Part shown: in pieces, positions 35,147 to 46,465 of the stretch | Layout: each line of letters opens with the position of its first letter | How positions within the stretch are numbered: position 1 is the stretch's first letter | Origin: Phaeoceros laevis | Lineage: Eukaryota > Anthocerotophyta > Anthocerotopsida > Notothyladales | Assembly: GCA_049999765.1 (NCBI GenBank) | Contig: JBNGIQ010005346.1 | Span: 1-49,880 of the forward strand | Direction of reading: 5' to 3' | Length of the DNA: 49,880 bases | Translations under genes and position numbers: made by a program | Notes under the pieces: model-generated | What the model was told of the DNA's origin: nothing | Database searches by the model: none | Seen by the model: only the letters and a program-made list of their open reading frames with translations

Positions 35147-36230
35147 ATCAAGAGGAATGATTCGAATCCGGGCTGGCAGCTGCCAAGAAAAAAGTACGAC
35201 GAAGAAAAACTACTTTGCGGACCCAACACCAGATCCTGCCTGGATGGTAAACAAAAAATTGTTAAGCAACACGCTGCACCCATACACTGTATAATATACT
35301 TTAGTGAGCAACCGATCGAACATATCGAACCTGCGAAAAGGAAGGGTGGGAAGTGTGGTAGACGCTGGGTACATTTACTAATACATCTGGAAATTGGTAT
35401 GTCTCAACCTCTCAACCAACGTTGCCAACATTCAATCGGTGTTCAGGTCAAAGCACAGACAGACATTCACCCCTTCATTGCGGGCTTGACTGCCGTCATA
35501 AAGGGGTTTTGGACCGTCGTCGGTCCATCATGTTAGAGGCGTAAGTAGAGGCAAAGTCAGAAGCAGCATCGTTCACCTCGTCATTAGAGTTAGGACTTCA
35601 ACTTCCCGCTGATAATCGCATTTTGAGGAGAAAATTGCGTGATGCCGCTGCCATCGCAAAATTTATGACGTCCACTCAGCAGTCCTCACAGCCAGATATC
35701 TAAACTGCGAGGATGCTCTTGGCAGCAATGGGAAGTTATATAAGGGCCGACATACCACTGTATATATAAGTTCACGCGAAGTTGTGGGACAAACACATTC
35801 AGCTGGCTAGCTGGCCCCTTCACCAACATCCAACATGAAACCATCTAGTCAGTGTGGCAGTCAGCACAGACTGGATGAAACAAATGGAACAAAACATGTG
35901 ACGCCGGAAAAAAAATTAAGGAACAGTAGAGTGCATTGCCGACTACAGGCAAGTACGGATTCCTCTTGATCTCTCTAAGTGATGCCAATACACCTGGAAA
36001 TTCCAGTCCTCAGCCAGAGCTGCACCAAAAATGGATTTTCCCAATTTAACGCCTGGAAGAGCATTCATCAACTCACAGCCCTGACAAAATTTCTAAATAC
36101 GCAATAAAGCCAGTCTTCCCGCCAAGTTAGCAGATTAGAGGTTTGCATTGCCACCCCTAATCGTTTGGCTACCTGTGCCAGACATGACACACATGTGCTT
36201 CTGGGGACTAAGGCAATATGCAGCAACCTT

Positions 36231-36569
36231 CTAATCAAACAAGCTGAAGCCCATGTCGTCATCCGACTCCTCCTTGGGTTCCTCAACCTTGGCCTCTTCC
36301 TTGACCGCAGCCGCCGCAGCCGGGGCATGGCCGGCAGGGGCAGATACAACTGCACCTCCTCCACCGCCAGCTGGCACTGAAGCTAACTGATGCTTGCCTG
36401 AAGCTATGACCTCCAAGATGTCCTTGCCCTGCAGCTCCGAAAGAAGCAACGAGATTCTGCTGTCCTCTGCATCTGCTCCCACAGAGCCCAGAATGGCCTT
36501 GATATCCTTTGCGGAGGGGGACGAATTGCCCCCCAGCAGCGCCAACAGGTATGCTGCGATAACCTTCAT
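36231..36569 (-). CDS. RPP2: cytosolic ribosomal stalk protein P2, 112 aa
   Basis: Acidic protein of the 60S stalk that pairs with P1 and recruits elongation factors. It begins [20 protein letters not shown], followed by [20 protein letters not shown] (dimerisation domain, residues 1-65). An Ala/Gly-rich hinge ([20 protein letters not shown]) and the acidic tail [13 protein letters not shown] follow. The tail has Ser where most P2 proteins have Gly in GFGLFD. Length is standard. A likely 5'-UTR intron at 36572-36729 (donor GTAAGTATT, acceptor CTGTAG) ends 2 nt before the ATG. The coding part is in one exon. Confidence 0.94.
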   Translation of the reverse strand: MKVIAAYLLALLGGNSSPSAKDIKAILGSVGADAEDSRISLLLSELQGKDILEVIASGKHQLASVPAGGGGGAVVSAPAGHAPAAAAAVKEEAKVEEPKEESDDDMGFSLFD

Positions 36570-36968
36570 GGCTACAGGCAGGGAAACACACACAGAACCT
36601 CGATCAAACCGCGTCCAGCCGGCTCCAAGATCCCGCAGCACTGAAAGAGAGGAACAGCGGTCAGCTATGCGCGACTGAATAGGTCCACGAGCACTAGGGT
36701 TAGGGCAAAAGGAGAAGAAGAATACTTACTAGTGGAGCTTGTGACTGACGCTTACTTGACGACATTTCGTTAGCACGTGGTGTACGACTTGTAAGTGCCT
36801 ACGCTGCAGACGTTTAGTATGTCGCTGAAAATGGTTCTGACTTCGAAGTCGACAAATTACGTACATGTAGAACCCTACGGGTCCGTCTGATTAGGTTCAC
36901 TATTGGCTATCGCAGATCCTAGACAGCCAGGTCCGATGAAATCGCGCTAACTGGCATGGGGCAGAACC
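36570..36968 (-). promoter_or_regulatory. P2 leader with intron and telo-box, then spacer
   Basis: Contains the probable leader intron 36572-36729. Inside it, TAGGGTTAGGG at 36695-36705 reads as telo-box-type CCCTAACCCTA on the minus strand. The remainder to 36968 is the gap to the ITPase stop. Confidence 0.5.
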
Positions 36969-38378
36969 TCATTTCTGAGGTGCCCAGTATTTGTGCAACA
37001 GCAAATGCTCTTTGACTTTGTCCAGGGCCCTACGGCGATGTGAAATCAGGTTCTTCTCCTCTTTCGGCATTTCTGCGAACCTGGAAGCACGGAAGAGCAA
37101 AGATTCAAAGGTAACCAGAGGCGCTTCAAACAACTTACACAATGGGGAAGGATGTATGGTGACAAGCATACGTGAGGTTAAATCCGTCTGGCTGGAAGAC
37201 TGGATCCCATCCAAAGTACGCTGGACCCCTTGCTGGTACTATTTTGCCCTGCCACGAAATTCCGCACGCTGAAGAGAATGCAGGCACATTGGTGAAGAAC
37301 CAGTGCACGGAAGCAGCTGCTGTCACAGATATCAAGAATGGCAGACTCAAAAGCCATCAAAATGACATGGCATGACTTCCGTGGGCGTACATCTGCACAT
37401 ACCTTCACTTCTCCAATAAAAGAAATAGGTTGCAAATCAGGACCCAAAGCCAATGAGAAAATGCAGAGGGCGTATGCAGACTTGTCTTCATAGGCTGCTA
37501 ACAGATTGTTCAGACCTGAAATTGAGAAGGCACGTTTTAAAGTGTAACAAATACAACATCGCTGGGATGTCAGACTGACTCAGACATTGTGCCGGAGAAA
37601 AGAAGAAATTGGCCTATGTGTATGAGTGACACACCTTCATGACCGGTCTTTTCCAAGAACCATTTTCTGCAAACAACATAGTTAAAAGCCAAAAATTGTT
37701 GCACACAGAGGGAGGCAACAAGAATGAGCAAGACTTCCGGCTGAGTCGTGGTGTGCCAGGCTTTCGACACATAGAATCCTCAAGACGTTGGGGGCTTACA
37801 TGTAAGGACCTGCAGAAAGTGAACTCTACAAAGTGAGTCACAATTTGACTGGCGACATTCAGAGTGCTTCCGGAATTGCAAACAGCCACAAAAGTCATGA
37901 GAAAATGACTGCCTCTAGACGCAGCTCACCTGGAAGACCTTTGAGTGCGTTAAAGCAGAGACATGTGTCTTCCACAAGCGCTGGTCCATCAATCTTGCAA
38001 TACAGCACATGGTGAATCGGCAAGTGCTCCAATTACGCTAGCGAAGGTGACGGTTGTACAAGACCGGGAGACTGCTTGTACAAAGCTTATCAACCACTAC
38101 CTCTTTTGCTGCGATGCGAGCTTTTGCCAACGCGATTGCTTCAGGCTCGCCTTGCATTTCAGGCACTGTGGTTTCGCAACATCCTATTAGAACATGAGGG
38201 CCACAATCACCTTCCTGAGAAACTGGCACAGCACAAGAAGGAACTCACGATCAAGGCTGCGAGACTGGAACGGGATAGCGTCACCCAGAATCATCTTCAC
38301 CTCCTCAAGCTTTTTAGCATTTCCGGTCACAAATGTCAGAGGCTTCGTCAACGGCAAACCGACCCGCGAGGCCGCCAT
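36969..38378 (-). CDS. ITPA: ITP/XTP pyrophosphatase (ITPase), eight exons, 200 aa
   Basis: Hydrolyses ITP, dITP and XTP to monophosphates, cleaning damaged purine nucleotides from the pool. Exons (minus): 38249-38378, 38101-38165, 37930-37993, 37800-37809, 37635-37666, 37403-37515, 37172-37248, 36969-37080; 603 nt in frame. Motifs: [13 protein letters not shown] (residues 14-26), [64 protein letters not shown] and [17 protein letters not shown], covering the HAM1/Maf-like fold completely. The 10-nt microexon at 37800-37809 is required for GPYIKW. The start codon is only 85 bp downstream of the stop of the LYRM2-like gene on the same strand. Confidence 0.95.
37800..37809 (-). other. 10-nt microexon of ITPase
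   Basis: Lies between acceptor TTTCTGCAG and donor GTAAGC and encodes most of Gly-Pro-Tyr-Ile. Without it the frame breaks and the conserved GPYIKW is lost. Confidence 0.85.
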
Positions 38379-38463
38379 GGTACGGTGCGCCTAAGCTTCC
38401 AGGTTCTACTGCCAGCAGAGAGCCGCGGACTAAGCACTGTTTGGCAGCACAGCTGCAGGCGAG

Positions 38464-38806
38464 CTAGCTACTAACTCCCAGCATGGACTTCAACTCCTTC
38501 AGCCGTTGCAGCCCTTCGCTGATCAGAAACCTGACACTCTGCGGATCCTTGGCCTGCTTATTGCGTTCCATCTCATCTCTGATGGTGCGCACTAGCTCCT
38601 CTGCACAGAACAGGGAATGGCAACGTGAACCATCGTCCACTGGCGTACTGGAGCAACGAAATCGCAGACGAAAGACACAAGTGTTACCAACCACGACTGT
38701 GTGCAGGTGCCTGATGAGCTACCCGCAAGGCAGCGCGGTACAGATGCAAAGCGTGGGAGCGCAGAATGAAGGAGCGGAGATCCAAAGGAGCTTGCTTCAG
38801 CCTCAT
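38464..38806 (-). CDS. LYRM2: LYR-motif protein, LYRM2-like, two exons, 83 aa
   Basis: Small Complex1_LYR family protein, usually mitochondrial, that helps assemble respiratory complexes or Fe-S proteins with acyl-ACP. Exons (minus): 38692-38806 and 38464-38600; 252 nt. It reads FILRSHALHLYRAALRVAHQ with the LYR tripeptide, then EELVRTIRDEMERNKQ and VRFLISEGLQRLKELKSML. The helix spacing and the RNK and QLKEL-like end match LYRM2 better than LYRM4 or ACN9 types. The start at 38806 gives MRLKQAPLDL. It sits directly upstream of ITPA on the same strand with 85 bp between stop and start. Confidence 0.85.
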
Positions 38807-39651
38807 CTTCGAAAGTTTCAACGACAATTTAGGGCTATCACGGTAGTCGTATTCATAACTTCACTTCTCGTCTCAACTGGGACGAAGTCTCAATCCTAGC
38901 CAAGTGAGGGCCAACCGGGGATGAAGGCCGTTTGCTGGTTGTGATACACATGCCTAATACTTGGAGCATGCGTGCTCACGGGATCGATGGATCAAGTTAG
39001 TCTACATGGTTGTGAATAAGATTCGCGTGTGCATCGATCGATTGGCGCTGTGAGTTGAAATTGTCAACTATTCAAGGACCTAGTCAAGGCCCAGGAGCTA
39101 CAGAGGCCTCAATGCCTGGTGCCACTGATGCAATCGTTTGCAGGGGCAGGCAGAGGACAGTCCGAGATGCATCTACACAAGCCAACCTACTCAGCACAGA
39201 CAAGGAAGCCAATGTACTGAAGAAAACTGCCTGCCAGGTAACAGTGAGAAAAGGGCTGACCACATAATTGCAACTGAAAATCGATGATAGGGCCATACAT
39301 TCAGGCTCAACATCATTCACTATGCTCTCACGACTGCAAACCACAAGAAGAGAATAAAATATGGACGTTGTTTGGCCAAACCACTGCTGAGGTACCTCTT
39401 CAAAACACTGGCTGCATTGCCATATGACAATCACTTTGTTCTGGACCAGGCCATGTCACCACTTTTGTTGTCATGAGCAAACGAACGAACACTGTGCAGC
39501 CCTCACCAGAAGGTATCGAAGGTTCATCTGGCCAGACCTCTGATGCTCTAATCACTTGGCACTCAGGAATGCTAGAAGCAGCCAAATTCTTTGATAAGTT
39601 CACCAAAGGCTACCTAAGGAGAAAATGCTAGTTCCATCTCCTCTGGATACC
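38807..39651. other. intergenic between LYRM2-like and plastid uS10 genes
   Basis: LYRM2 promoter side and uS10c 3' flank. Open frames at 39055-39267 and 39084-39434 match nothing. No gene is supported. Confidence 0.5.
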
Positions 39652-40245
39652 TCACGTGAGCTTCACCTCCACATCCACCCCGGCCGGCAGGTCCAGCTGC
39701 ATCAACGCGTCTATCGTCTGCGCATTGGGGTTTTCTAGGTCTATCAACCGCCTGTGCGTCCTAATCTCAAAATGCTCCCTAGAGTCCTTGTCCACGTGAG
39801 GGGACCTAAGCAGACAGTAGAGCCTCCTTTTGGTGGGCAGAGGCACAGGTCCCATGGTCTTGGAGTTGGTGTTGGTGGCCGCCTCCAAAATCTGCTTGCA
39901 AGCCTGCTCGATAAGCGGCACCCAGTAAGACCTCAGCTTGATCCTAATCTTCTGCTTCACCGGAAGCTTGGCCACGCCTGGCGCTGATCCCGCATCCACC
40001 ACGCCACTGATAGATCCAATCCGGGAGGTTCCCTCCCCGGGTTTGACCATGCTAGGTGCAAGCCCTGCATCTCTCGCCACTGCCTGAACCCTCAACCTCG
40101 CCGGCAGGCCCGCAGTCATGGCCAACCGCACCGGCTGGCTCCCTGTACCAGCACCAGCTGCTCTCAGACCACAAAACTCTTTGTCCACGCCTTGCCGAGA
40201 CGCGAACGCTACGGCACCGCCCGCACAGGCAGCCATGGTAGCCAT
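39652..40245 (-). CDS. PRPS10: plastid ribosomal protein uS10c, 197 aa, one exon
   Basis: Nuclear-encoded 30S protein of the chloroplast ribosome. Residues 1-90 are Ala/Gly/Ser-rich with few acids, as in a chloroplast transit peptide. The uS10 domain follows: [60 protein letters not shown], and [17 protein letters not shown]. The bacterial-type ending ([11 protein letters not shown]) and transit peptide separate it from cytosolic eS10/uS10. ATG at 40245 (MATMAAC) is the first of two close ATGs. Confidence 0.94.
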   Translation of the reverse strand: MATMAACAGGAVAFASRQGVDKEFCGLRAAGAGTGSQPVRLAMTAGLPARLRVQAVARDAGLAPSMVKPGEGTSRIGSISGVVDAGSAPGVAKLPVKQKIRIKLRSYWVPLIEQACKQILEAATNTNSKTMGPVPLPTKRRLYCLLRSPHVDKDSREHFEIRTHRRLIDLENPNAQTIDALMQLDLPAGVDVEVKLT

Positions 40246-40546
40246 AGCCAGACCTCGCGAGGTGCCTTGCTAGCTCACTGAGAGCAGAAAGCGTATGTGT
40301 AGGCCAGTCCTTCCTCGTCGGAATTGTTGGGTATGGTATGTTTCGGTCTGTGACACTTATCCAAGTGTATTTTCTGAGCCAAGTGAGGGGTGTCACATGG
40401 AAGTCCGACGGCCGCTCATACTTAACTGTAAAATTTGTGGTAAAATTTGTGGAATTCTGTCACATGATGAAAAGCCGTCGGCATGCCGTCGTCGTAACTA
40501 AAGTAACTTAAGTTAACAAGTATTATCGGTTCATGACCGGTATTTC

Positions 40547-41826
40547 TAGGGCACTTTTGGATGTGGTATCCTGGTCTCCTCTCTTCTCGGCTTTCATACT
40601 CATTGTTTGCGACTTCCATTGTAATTTTGCACTGCGCTATGGATCCTTGGGACCTATTGACGATGTGGATTGTACTATGAAAAGACGAGGCTATGCTACA
40701 TGTGCTTATTGTACTTGTTCTCTTGCATACAACGCCCCCTATTGTAGGCCTCCTGCAAGCCTTGAGAGCATTTGAATGAATGAATGAATGAGAGCATTTG
40801 AATGAATGAATGAATGAATGGAATCTTTCCGACCTTGAGAGCATTTGAATGAATGAATGAATGGAATCTTTCCGATCTGGGCGATACTAGGGCACTTTTG
40901 GACCTATTGACGATGTGGATTGTACTATGAAAAGACGAGGCTATGCTACATGTGCTTATTGTACTTGTTCTCTTGCATACATCGCCCCCTATTGTAGGCC
41001 TCCTGCAAGCCTTGAGAGCATTTGAATGAATGAATGAATGGAATCTTTCCGACCTTGAGAGCATTTGAATGAATGAATGAATGGAATCTTTCCGATCTGG
41101 GCGATACTAGGGCACTTTTGGATGTGGTATCCTGGTCTCCTCTCTTCTCGGCTTTCATGCTCATGGTTTGCGACTTCCATTGTAATTTTGCAGTGCGCTA
41201 TGGATCCTTTCTCGGCTTTCATGCTCATGGTTTGCGACTTCCATTGTAATTTTGCAGTGCGCTATGGATCCTTGGGACCTATTGACGATGTGGATTGTAC
41301 TATGAAAAGACGAGGCTATGCTACATGTACTTATTGTACTTGTTCTCTTGCATACAGCACCCCCTATTGTAGGCCTCCTGCAAGCCTTGAGAGCATTTGA
41401 ATGAATGAATGAATGGAATCTTTCCGACCTTGAGAGCATTTGAATGAATGAATGAATGGAATCTTTCCGACCTTGAGAGCATTTGAATGAATGAATGGAA
41501 TCTTTCCGATCTGGGCGATACTAGGGCTTTGGATGTGGTATCCTGGTCTCCTCTCTTCTCGGCTTTCATGCTCATGGTTTGCAACTTCCATTGTAATTTT
41601 GCAGTGCACTATGGATCCTTGGGACCTATTGACGATGTGGATTGTACTATGAAAAGACGAGGCTATGCTACGTGTGCTTATTGTACTTGTTCTCTTGCAT
41701 ACAGCGCCCCCTATTGTAGGCCTCCTGCAAGCCTTGAGAGCATTTGAATGAATGAATGAATGGAATCTTTCCGACCTTGAGAGCATTTGAATGAATGAAT
41801 GAATGGAATCTTTCCGATCTGGGCGA
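40547..41826 (+). repeat. tandem array of four related units, probably LINE-type 3' tails
   Basis: Units start near 40547, 40887, 41108 and 41521. Each full unit runs from TAGGGC..TTGGATGTGGTATCC through GACGATGTGGATTGTACTAT and TTGTACTTGTTCTCTTGCAT to CCTCCTGCAAGCCTTGAGAG, followed by (GAAT)n and GGAATCTTTCCGA. Unit 2 has lost an internal part and unit 3 has an internal duplication of about 55 bp. A GGCC..GGCTT-type small hairpin followed by a short tandem tail is typical of some non-LTR element 3' ends (inference). The long minus-strand open frames through the array come from the repetition. Confidence 0.75.
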
Positions 41827-44800
41827 TGGGCCGACCGGGTAACAAGTAGGTTGCGTACACGACTCGATCTGAGGACCCTATCCGATCGTTAAATTTTCCT
41901 AAGAAATTTGTGGCCCTTTCCGGACCTTGTGGCCCCCTCCCTTTTTGTAGTCCTTTTGGACCTTTTGGGTCTCCTAGCCTTTTACCCATCCTATGCATTC
42001 TCAAATTGCTACCTATGGGCCCACCAACCTTCCCTCCTTAAGGGCTTTCCATAGGTAGAGAGAGAAGGGTTAGTCTAGGGCTCCCCTCCTTTACCTAAGA
42101 GCCCACTCGCCCGCCTACGGAGCTTCCTTAGGTAATAAAAGAGGGGAGGGGGAGGGTTAGTGTTAGTGTTAGTCCCTTTCTGGAACCCGCTGAAGGGCCC
42201 TCCCCACCCCCCACCCGAAGGTAGGAAGGTGTGGGGCTGCCTTAAGACGGGACCACCCTACCTGTGCGCAGGCGATGTTATGTGTCTGAACCCGGGGACC
42301 CTATGTGCTCGTGTAACAAGTCTCGGAAAGATTGTTTTCCATCAAGAAGGGGTTCGAAATATGTAGAGGAACATCGGGAGTGAATCCAGGAGCGAAGACC
42401 AAAAGCTTTACTCGGGAGGCAACTTGGAGGGCGATCCTTCAGTGGTGATTGTGCAGCTCACGGGATTCGCACCTAACCTGGGGAGATGAGTTGTTACGAT
42501 CTGAGGTTGTTATAAGCTGGTGGTCTATGGAAGGACGACCAGAAGTAGAAACCTCCTGCATCCAAGCCGTGAAAGATGCGAAGTTGTACCAAACCTGGCC
42601 TACATCCAGGTCTCGGAGTCTGAGTAGGAGCTTCTGTAACGTCTGACGTTACCTTAAGGTCCTGATGGCCTCTGCTGGATCTGCGAGCAAAGGGCAACAG
42701 AGGGCCACAGATCTCAAGCGATAAATTCCAGAGTCAGACAGGGCTACTGACCATGATGTCTTCCTTCAATAACCTGCTCCATTTTGCTGGTGAGGCAACA
42801 TGGAGTCAGAGCGCTAAAATGCTAAAATGTCTCCACGAATAGTGTCCCTCGTGTTCCTAACCTGAAAATGTTCATAGTGAGCATCTTACAGAGTATGGGG
42901 AAGGCAGTATTTGGTGTGCACGACCTTGGATAATCAATGGAGGGAGCCATCTTGGTAGATTCTAGAACTGACTGGCCAAAGTAGGCACCTGTGCTGTATA
43001 CGTGGGTAGATACCAATTGTTGAGAGTTCCAAAGTCGGCCAGGTGAATGTGTTGGTGAACTGTTCGCGGGGCAGGCCTGCAGCATTTATGTGTGGGGCTA
43101 CAAACTTGTGTGCTGGGGATGGCAATCGAGGGTGCCAAAACTGCAGAATGGGTGGATACTAGTCTTGAAGTCGGGTAACTGGAATCGGTTTTGAGTGTTT
43201 GTGAACTTAATTTTAGAACAATGTGAAAACTGTCTTCATCAAGTTGTGACCAAGTGGTTCCGGGCCAATTGCCTGAGTTTAGTAAGCTTCACTGCAGCCC
43301 TGCTGCCAGTAGCTCGGCTGCTCATCCTGGCTAGTGACAATCGCAGCGGTGCGAGCGTGGATCCCGATGTGCTACACAAGGGGTAAGGTTTTTGCCATCC
43401 TGGAGGTGGTAGCGGAAAAAGCCATGGTTGCCATGGTATACAAACTGTGGTGAACTCGAATGTGTATGCCAGGGTTTTGTCTGCAAGACAAAAACGTGGG
43501 AACGTAGGTCCGGACGAACACTCAAGGCGCATGCCTGCTGCTCAGGTAGGAGAACGGAGGAATTGTGGAGAGGGGGCACTGAAACAAACGCGGCCGCGTT
43601 GGAGCAAGAAGCCAATGTATGCAGGGATTGCTAGGGGAGAGACTTTACTTGAGCATCCCCGTGAGTGAGCGTGTTTTTGACCTGCTGGAGCCTCTCGAGA
43701 AACTCCCGAGACGAGCATGCTCATGCAGTCATAGGTTTCAGCGATGAGACCCGACAGAGAGCATCTGGCCTTACGCCTGGAGTGGAGGAGATAGTCGTGA
43801 TGGATTTGGCTTGGTTGTGATGGTTCCCAGTGTCCGACTTTGCCATCTCACTCTTCTCAGCCTGTTTGCTAGAACAGTTGAAGTAGGAGGCGTAAATGGG
43901 CGGGGAGGGCGTGTGTGAGACGATTCTTCCGTCGTCTCAGGCTGTAGACAGGCCTGGGATGACAAAGCGATTGATCTCCTCCTTAGACGCAATTGCGTGA
44001 CGAGGTACTTGTGGTTTTCGTCCTTGATTATATGAAAGCCTTTGAGACATACGTCTACAGCCCGGTTGCTCAGTGTGTCCTGAGATGGTGCAGGCTATGC
44101 AGCTGTGTAGGGTCCATACCAATCCCGTGCCAGGGGGAGAAGAACAGCTTGCTCCCTTGTTAAGACCGTTCCCGGCTAGTTCACACTGTCCATTATTGTG
44201 TGGATGGCGTTATATTTACATTGGTTCTTCTGGTTGCTTGCTTGGACTGTACTGACAGCGACCGTGGATCTAGGATTCTTTTGCAGGAGATTGGGCAGGG
44301 CTGGCAAGGGATCTTCAGAGCTTGCAGATGAAAAAAAGCTTCGCAACTGGTATGAGCAGAGGGGGTGAGATAATGGGTGTGAGCAGAGGCTCATCTCGTC
44401 TCTTTGTTTGATTAGTAAAGACTATCTCAATAGGGTGGCCTGTCCTAGCAGAGGTGCCTGTACCCGTGGCCCTGTTGGTACTCGTTCTGGTTGGCATCCT
44501 TCTTGCGCTGGTCTCTTGGGGACATGTACAAGTGGTGGGCTGTTACAACCGTAGGCAGGCGTGTTGGAAGGGCACCCCCAGATCTTTGGATATCATGTAT
44601 TTGGATATCTTTGTCTGATCAGTAAAAATTTGCAATTACAGAAGGGGTGGCCGGCGAGCTTGGGGTTTATAAGATATCCCCTGAGAGAGTGAGTTTTGTG
44701 GTTAGTGGACCACCACAGATGGTCATACCCGTCGTCTCTTAGCTCTACGAACTATGGTCGTCGCAGCCGACCTCTTGCTAGATCCTTTCCTATCTACTCT

Positions 44801-44880
44801 GTCCCATGATACCTGAAGGGTCTGGTAGCATTCATGTATGTAGTTTGCCACGGCTTTCTGATCCTGTTGAAACAGATCAG
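41827..44880. other. unassigned gene-poor DNA, probably eroded repeats
   Basis: No gene or protein domain could be supported in about 3 kb. It includes GGTTAGTGTTAGTGTTAG near 42144 and short open frames of no recognised family. Its position between the tandem array and the LINE remnant suggests old transposon sequence. Confidence 0.35.
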
Positions 44881-45897
44881 TCAAGGTTTGATCTGTCTTA
44901 AAGAGGTGGGCATGTTTGATCCGAACTTTAAGAAGTCCTGGCAGTCTTGGAAAATGTGTCGTTCTTCGTCTTCAGCCTTCATAAGACACTTCGGACAAAC
45001 CCTTTGATCTCGTGGTATTCTTGTCCATCTTTGCTTTGTGCAGGCTGTGGGGGCCGTCCGGCTCCGACATCTGGCGAAGGCAGCAGTATGTTCCATTGGC
45101 ATTTGCAGTCGGACGAAGGGTTGAAGCTGGTAATCTGAAAGGGATATTCGGTTATTCCTGAAGTACCGCAGGTAAAATGACTTGGTTTGAGATAGCGGAT
45201 GATTTAGCCATGTGGGCTAAGTAAGCTCGCTTGATATTCTCAGGTGTGAGCTCAGCTAAATGGTGATGCTGCAGGTTCCACTTGGTAAGCCAGGACTTCC
45301 ACTCGGTGTACCAACCTCGGCCAAATAGGCGGTGTTCCTCTATTGCCAGATCCAGAGCGATACGTGGAAGCCTATTTGGTTGCATTTGGGAGATCCTTCG
45401 AAGATACCTTGCTGTGATACTGAGAGCCTCAATTTCTATCGGGAAAGTTCCTGTTTCCGCTAGGAGAATGTCGACACTGGATGCTTTTGGTAGGTGTAAG
45501 ATGCGTCTGAAGTAAGAGTTTTGAATTCTCTGCATTTCGTCCCAATGAGATTTGGAGCATCCGGTACCCCAGGATGGTACTGCATATAGGAGGGTGGGTA
45601 GGACTACTGTGTTCCAAAGTTTGAGCATAGGGATCATATGCTGACAGTAGTCAGCGGCCACTGCTGAGAAGATGCGTGCGATGGCTGCCCTTGTAAGGTC
45701 CATCCTGGTGAGGCGGGCCTTGGTTTGTTGTCTGTCCGCGTAAGTCTCTATACCAAGATGGGTGTATGCTGGCTGCCGTGGGATAGTCTGACTGTGCCAG
45801 GTAAACTGGGGTTCCTGCGTGAGACCTCCAAAGATAACAATAGCGGATTTCTTTATGTTCATCTGCAGATGAAATCTCGCACAAAAATCCTGTGTGC
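44881..45897 (-). mobile_element. LINE (non-LTR) remnant, C-terminal reverse-transcriptase ORF
   Basis: Minus frame from 45897 to 45152 holds the region after the RT palm: CARFHLQMNIKKSAIVIF, then QPAYTHLGIETYADRQQTKA, LWNTVVLPTLLYAVPSWG, and MQRIQNSYFRRILHLP, a pattern seen in plant LINE ORF2. A frameshift near 45155 leads into a second frame (to 44881) with a zinc knuckle CPKCLMKAEDEERHIFQDC. Upstream, a TAG precedes the open part and the RT catalytic motifs are absent, so the copy is 5'-truncated and dead. Confidence 0.75.
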
Positions 45898-46465
45898 ATT
45901 GTAAGAGGCGCTGTATGTCCTAGCATTAAGGAGTTCTTCGATGTACCTTACAAGAGATATGGACAGCGATCTCTTCCTTTTGTAATTTTGACATCATTGA
46001 TCTAGAGAGCCTATACATGGACTTAAAAGTCACCAACAGTGTGTCCAAACAAAGAGATTAAGTCTATGTCCAAACAAAGAGATTAAGTCTATACTGTAAG
46101 AATATTTGAATTTTTTTGGTTCTTGTTGCAAGATTGTTTTCTTCGTGGTTTGCTTTGTATCGAATATGGAATGACCTCTCTCTCTGGCTGCACCTGAAAC
46201 TATGGCGCGATGGTGGGTTGAAGTGCATACAACCTCACATATAAAAATTCTTAATAATTCACCTTGTTTAAGAAGCTTAACTCAACTTACTCTTCGACAC
46301 CCACTTACCTTTAAGGCAAACCATTTTTGCACCTGTGCCACTACCACCAAGACTTGAAGACTTCAAACTTCTCCACACACTCAATGGACACATTATCAAA
46401 AGGAGTCCACCGTAGGCAGCATCGCGACATCCTTGGTTTTCAAAAACAAATCAATCATTGTATCT
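45898..46465. other. spacer with a 25-bp direct duplication
   Basis: Between the LINE remnant and the presumed LTR end. It contains two perfect adjacent copies of a 25-bp unit starting GTCCAAACAAAGAG (46043-46067, 46068-46092). No gene. Confidence 0.5.

Larger units (their letters stand above)
32876..36230. other. long gene-poor region
   Basis: No supported gene in 3.3 kb. It holds a GC-rich stretch with a GA run (near 33585-33597), a long hairpin (33990-34077) and a 10-N gap (35090-35099). Open frames at 32919-33356, 33484-33738 and 34347-34730 match nothing and look like composition artefacts. Confidence 0.45.

Noticed and set aside
35160-35190. TTCGAATCCGG, resembling a tRNA T-arm
   Set aside because: No matching acceptor stem, D-arm or anticodon arm could be placed around it.
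40422-41786. Several long minus-strand frames with repeated FHSFIHS-type segments
   Set aside because: They are produced by the GAAT tandem repeats and identical array units, not by a gene.
40740-41826. Regularly spaced repeats suggestive of a CRISPR array
   Set aside because: Units are 200-400 bp with microsatellite tails in a plant genome; there are no short repeats with unique spacers.
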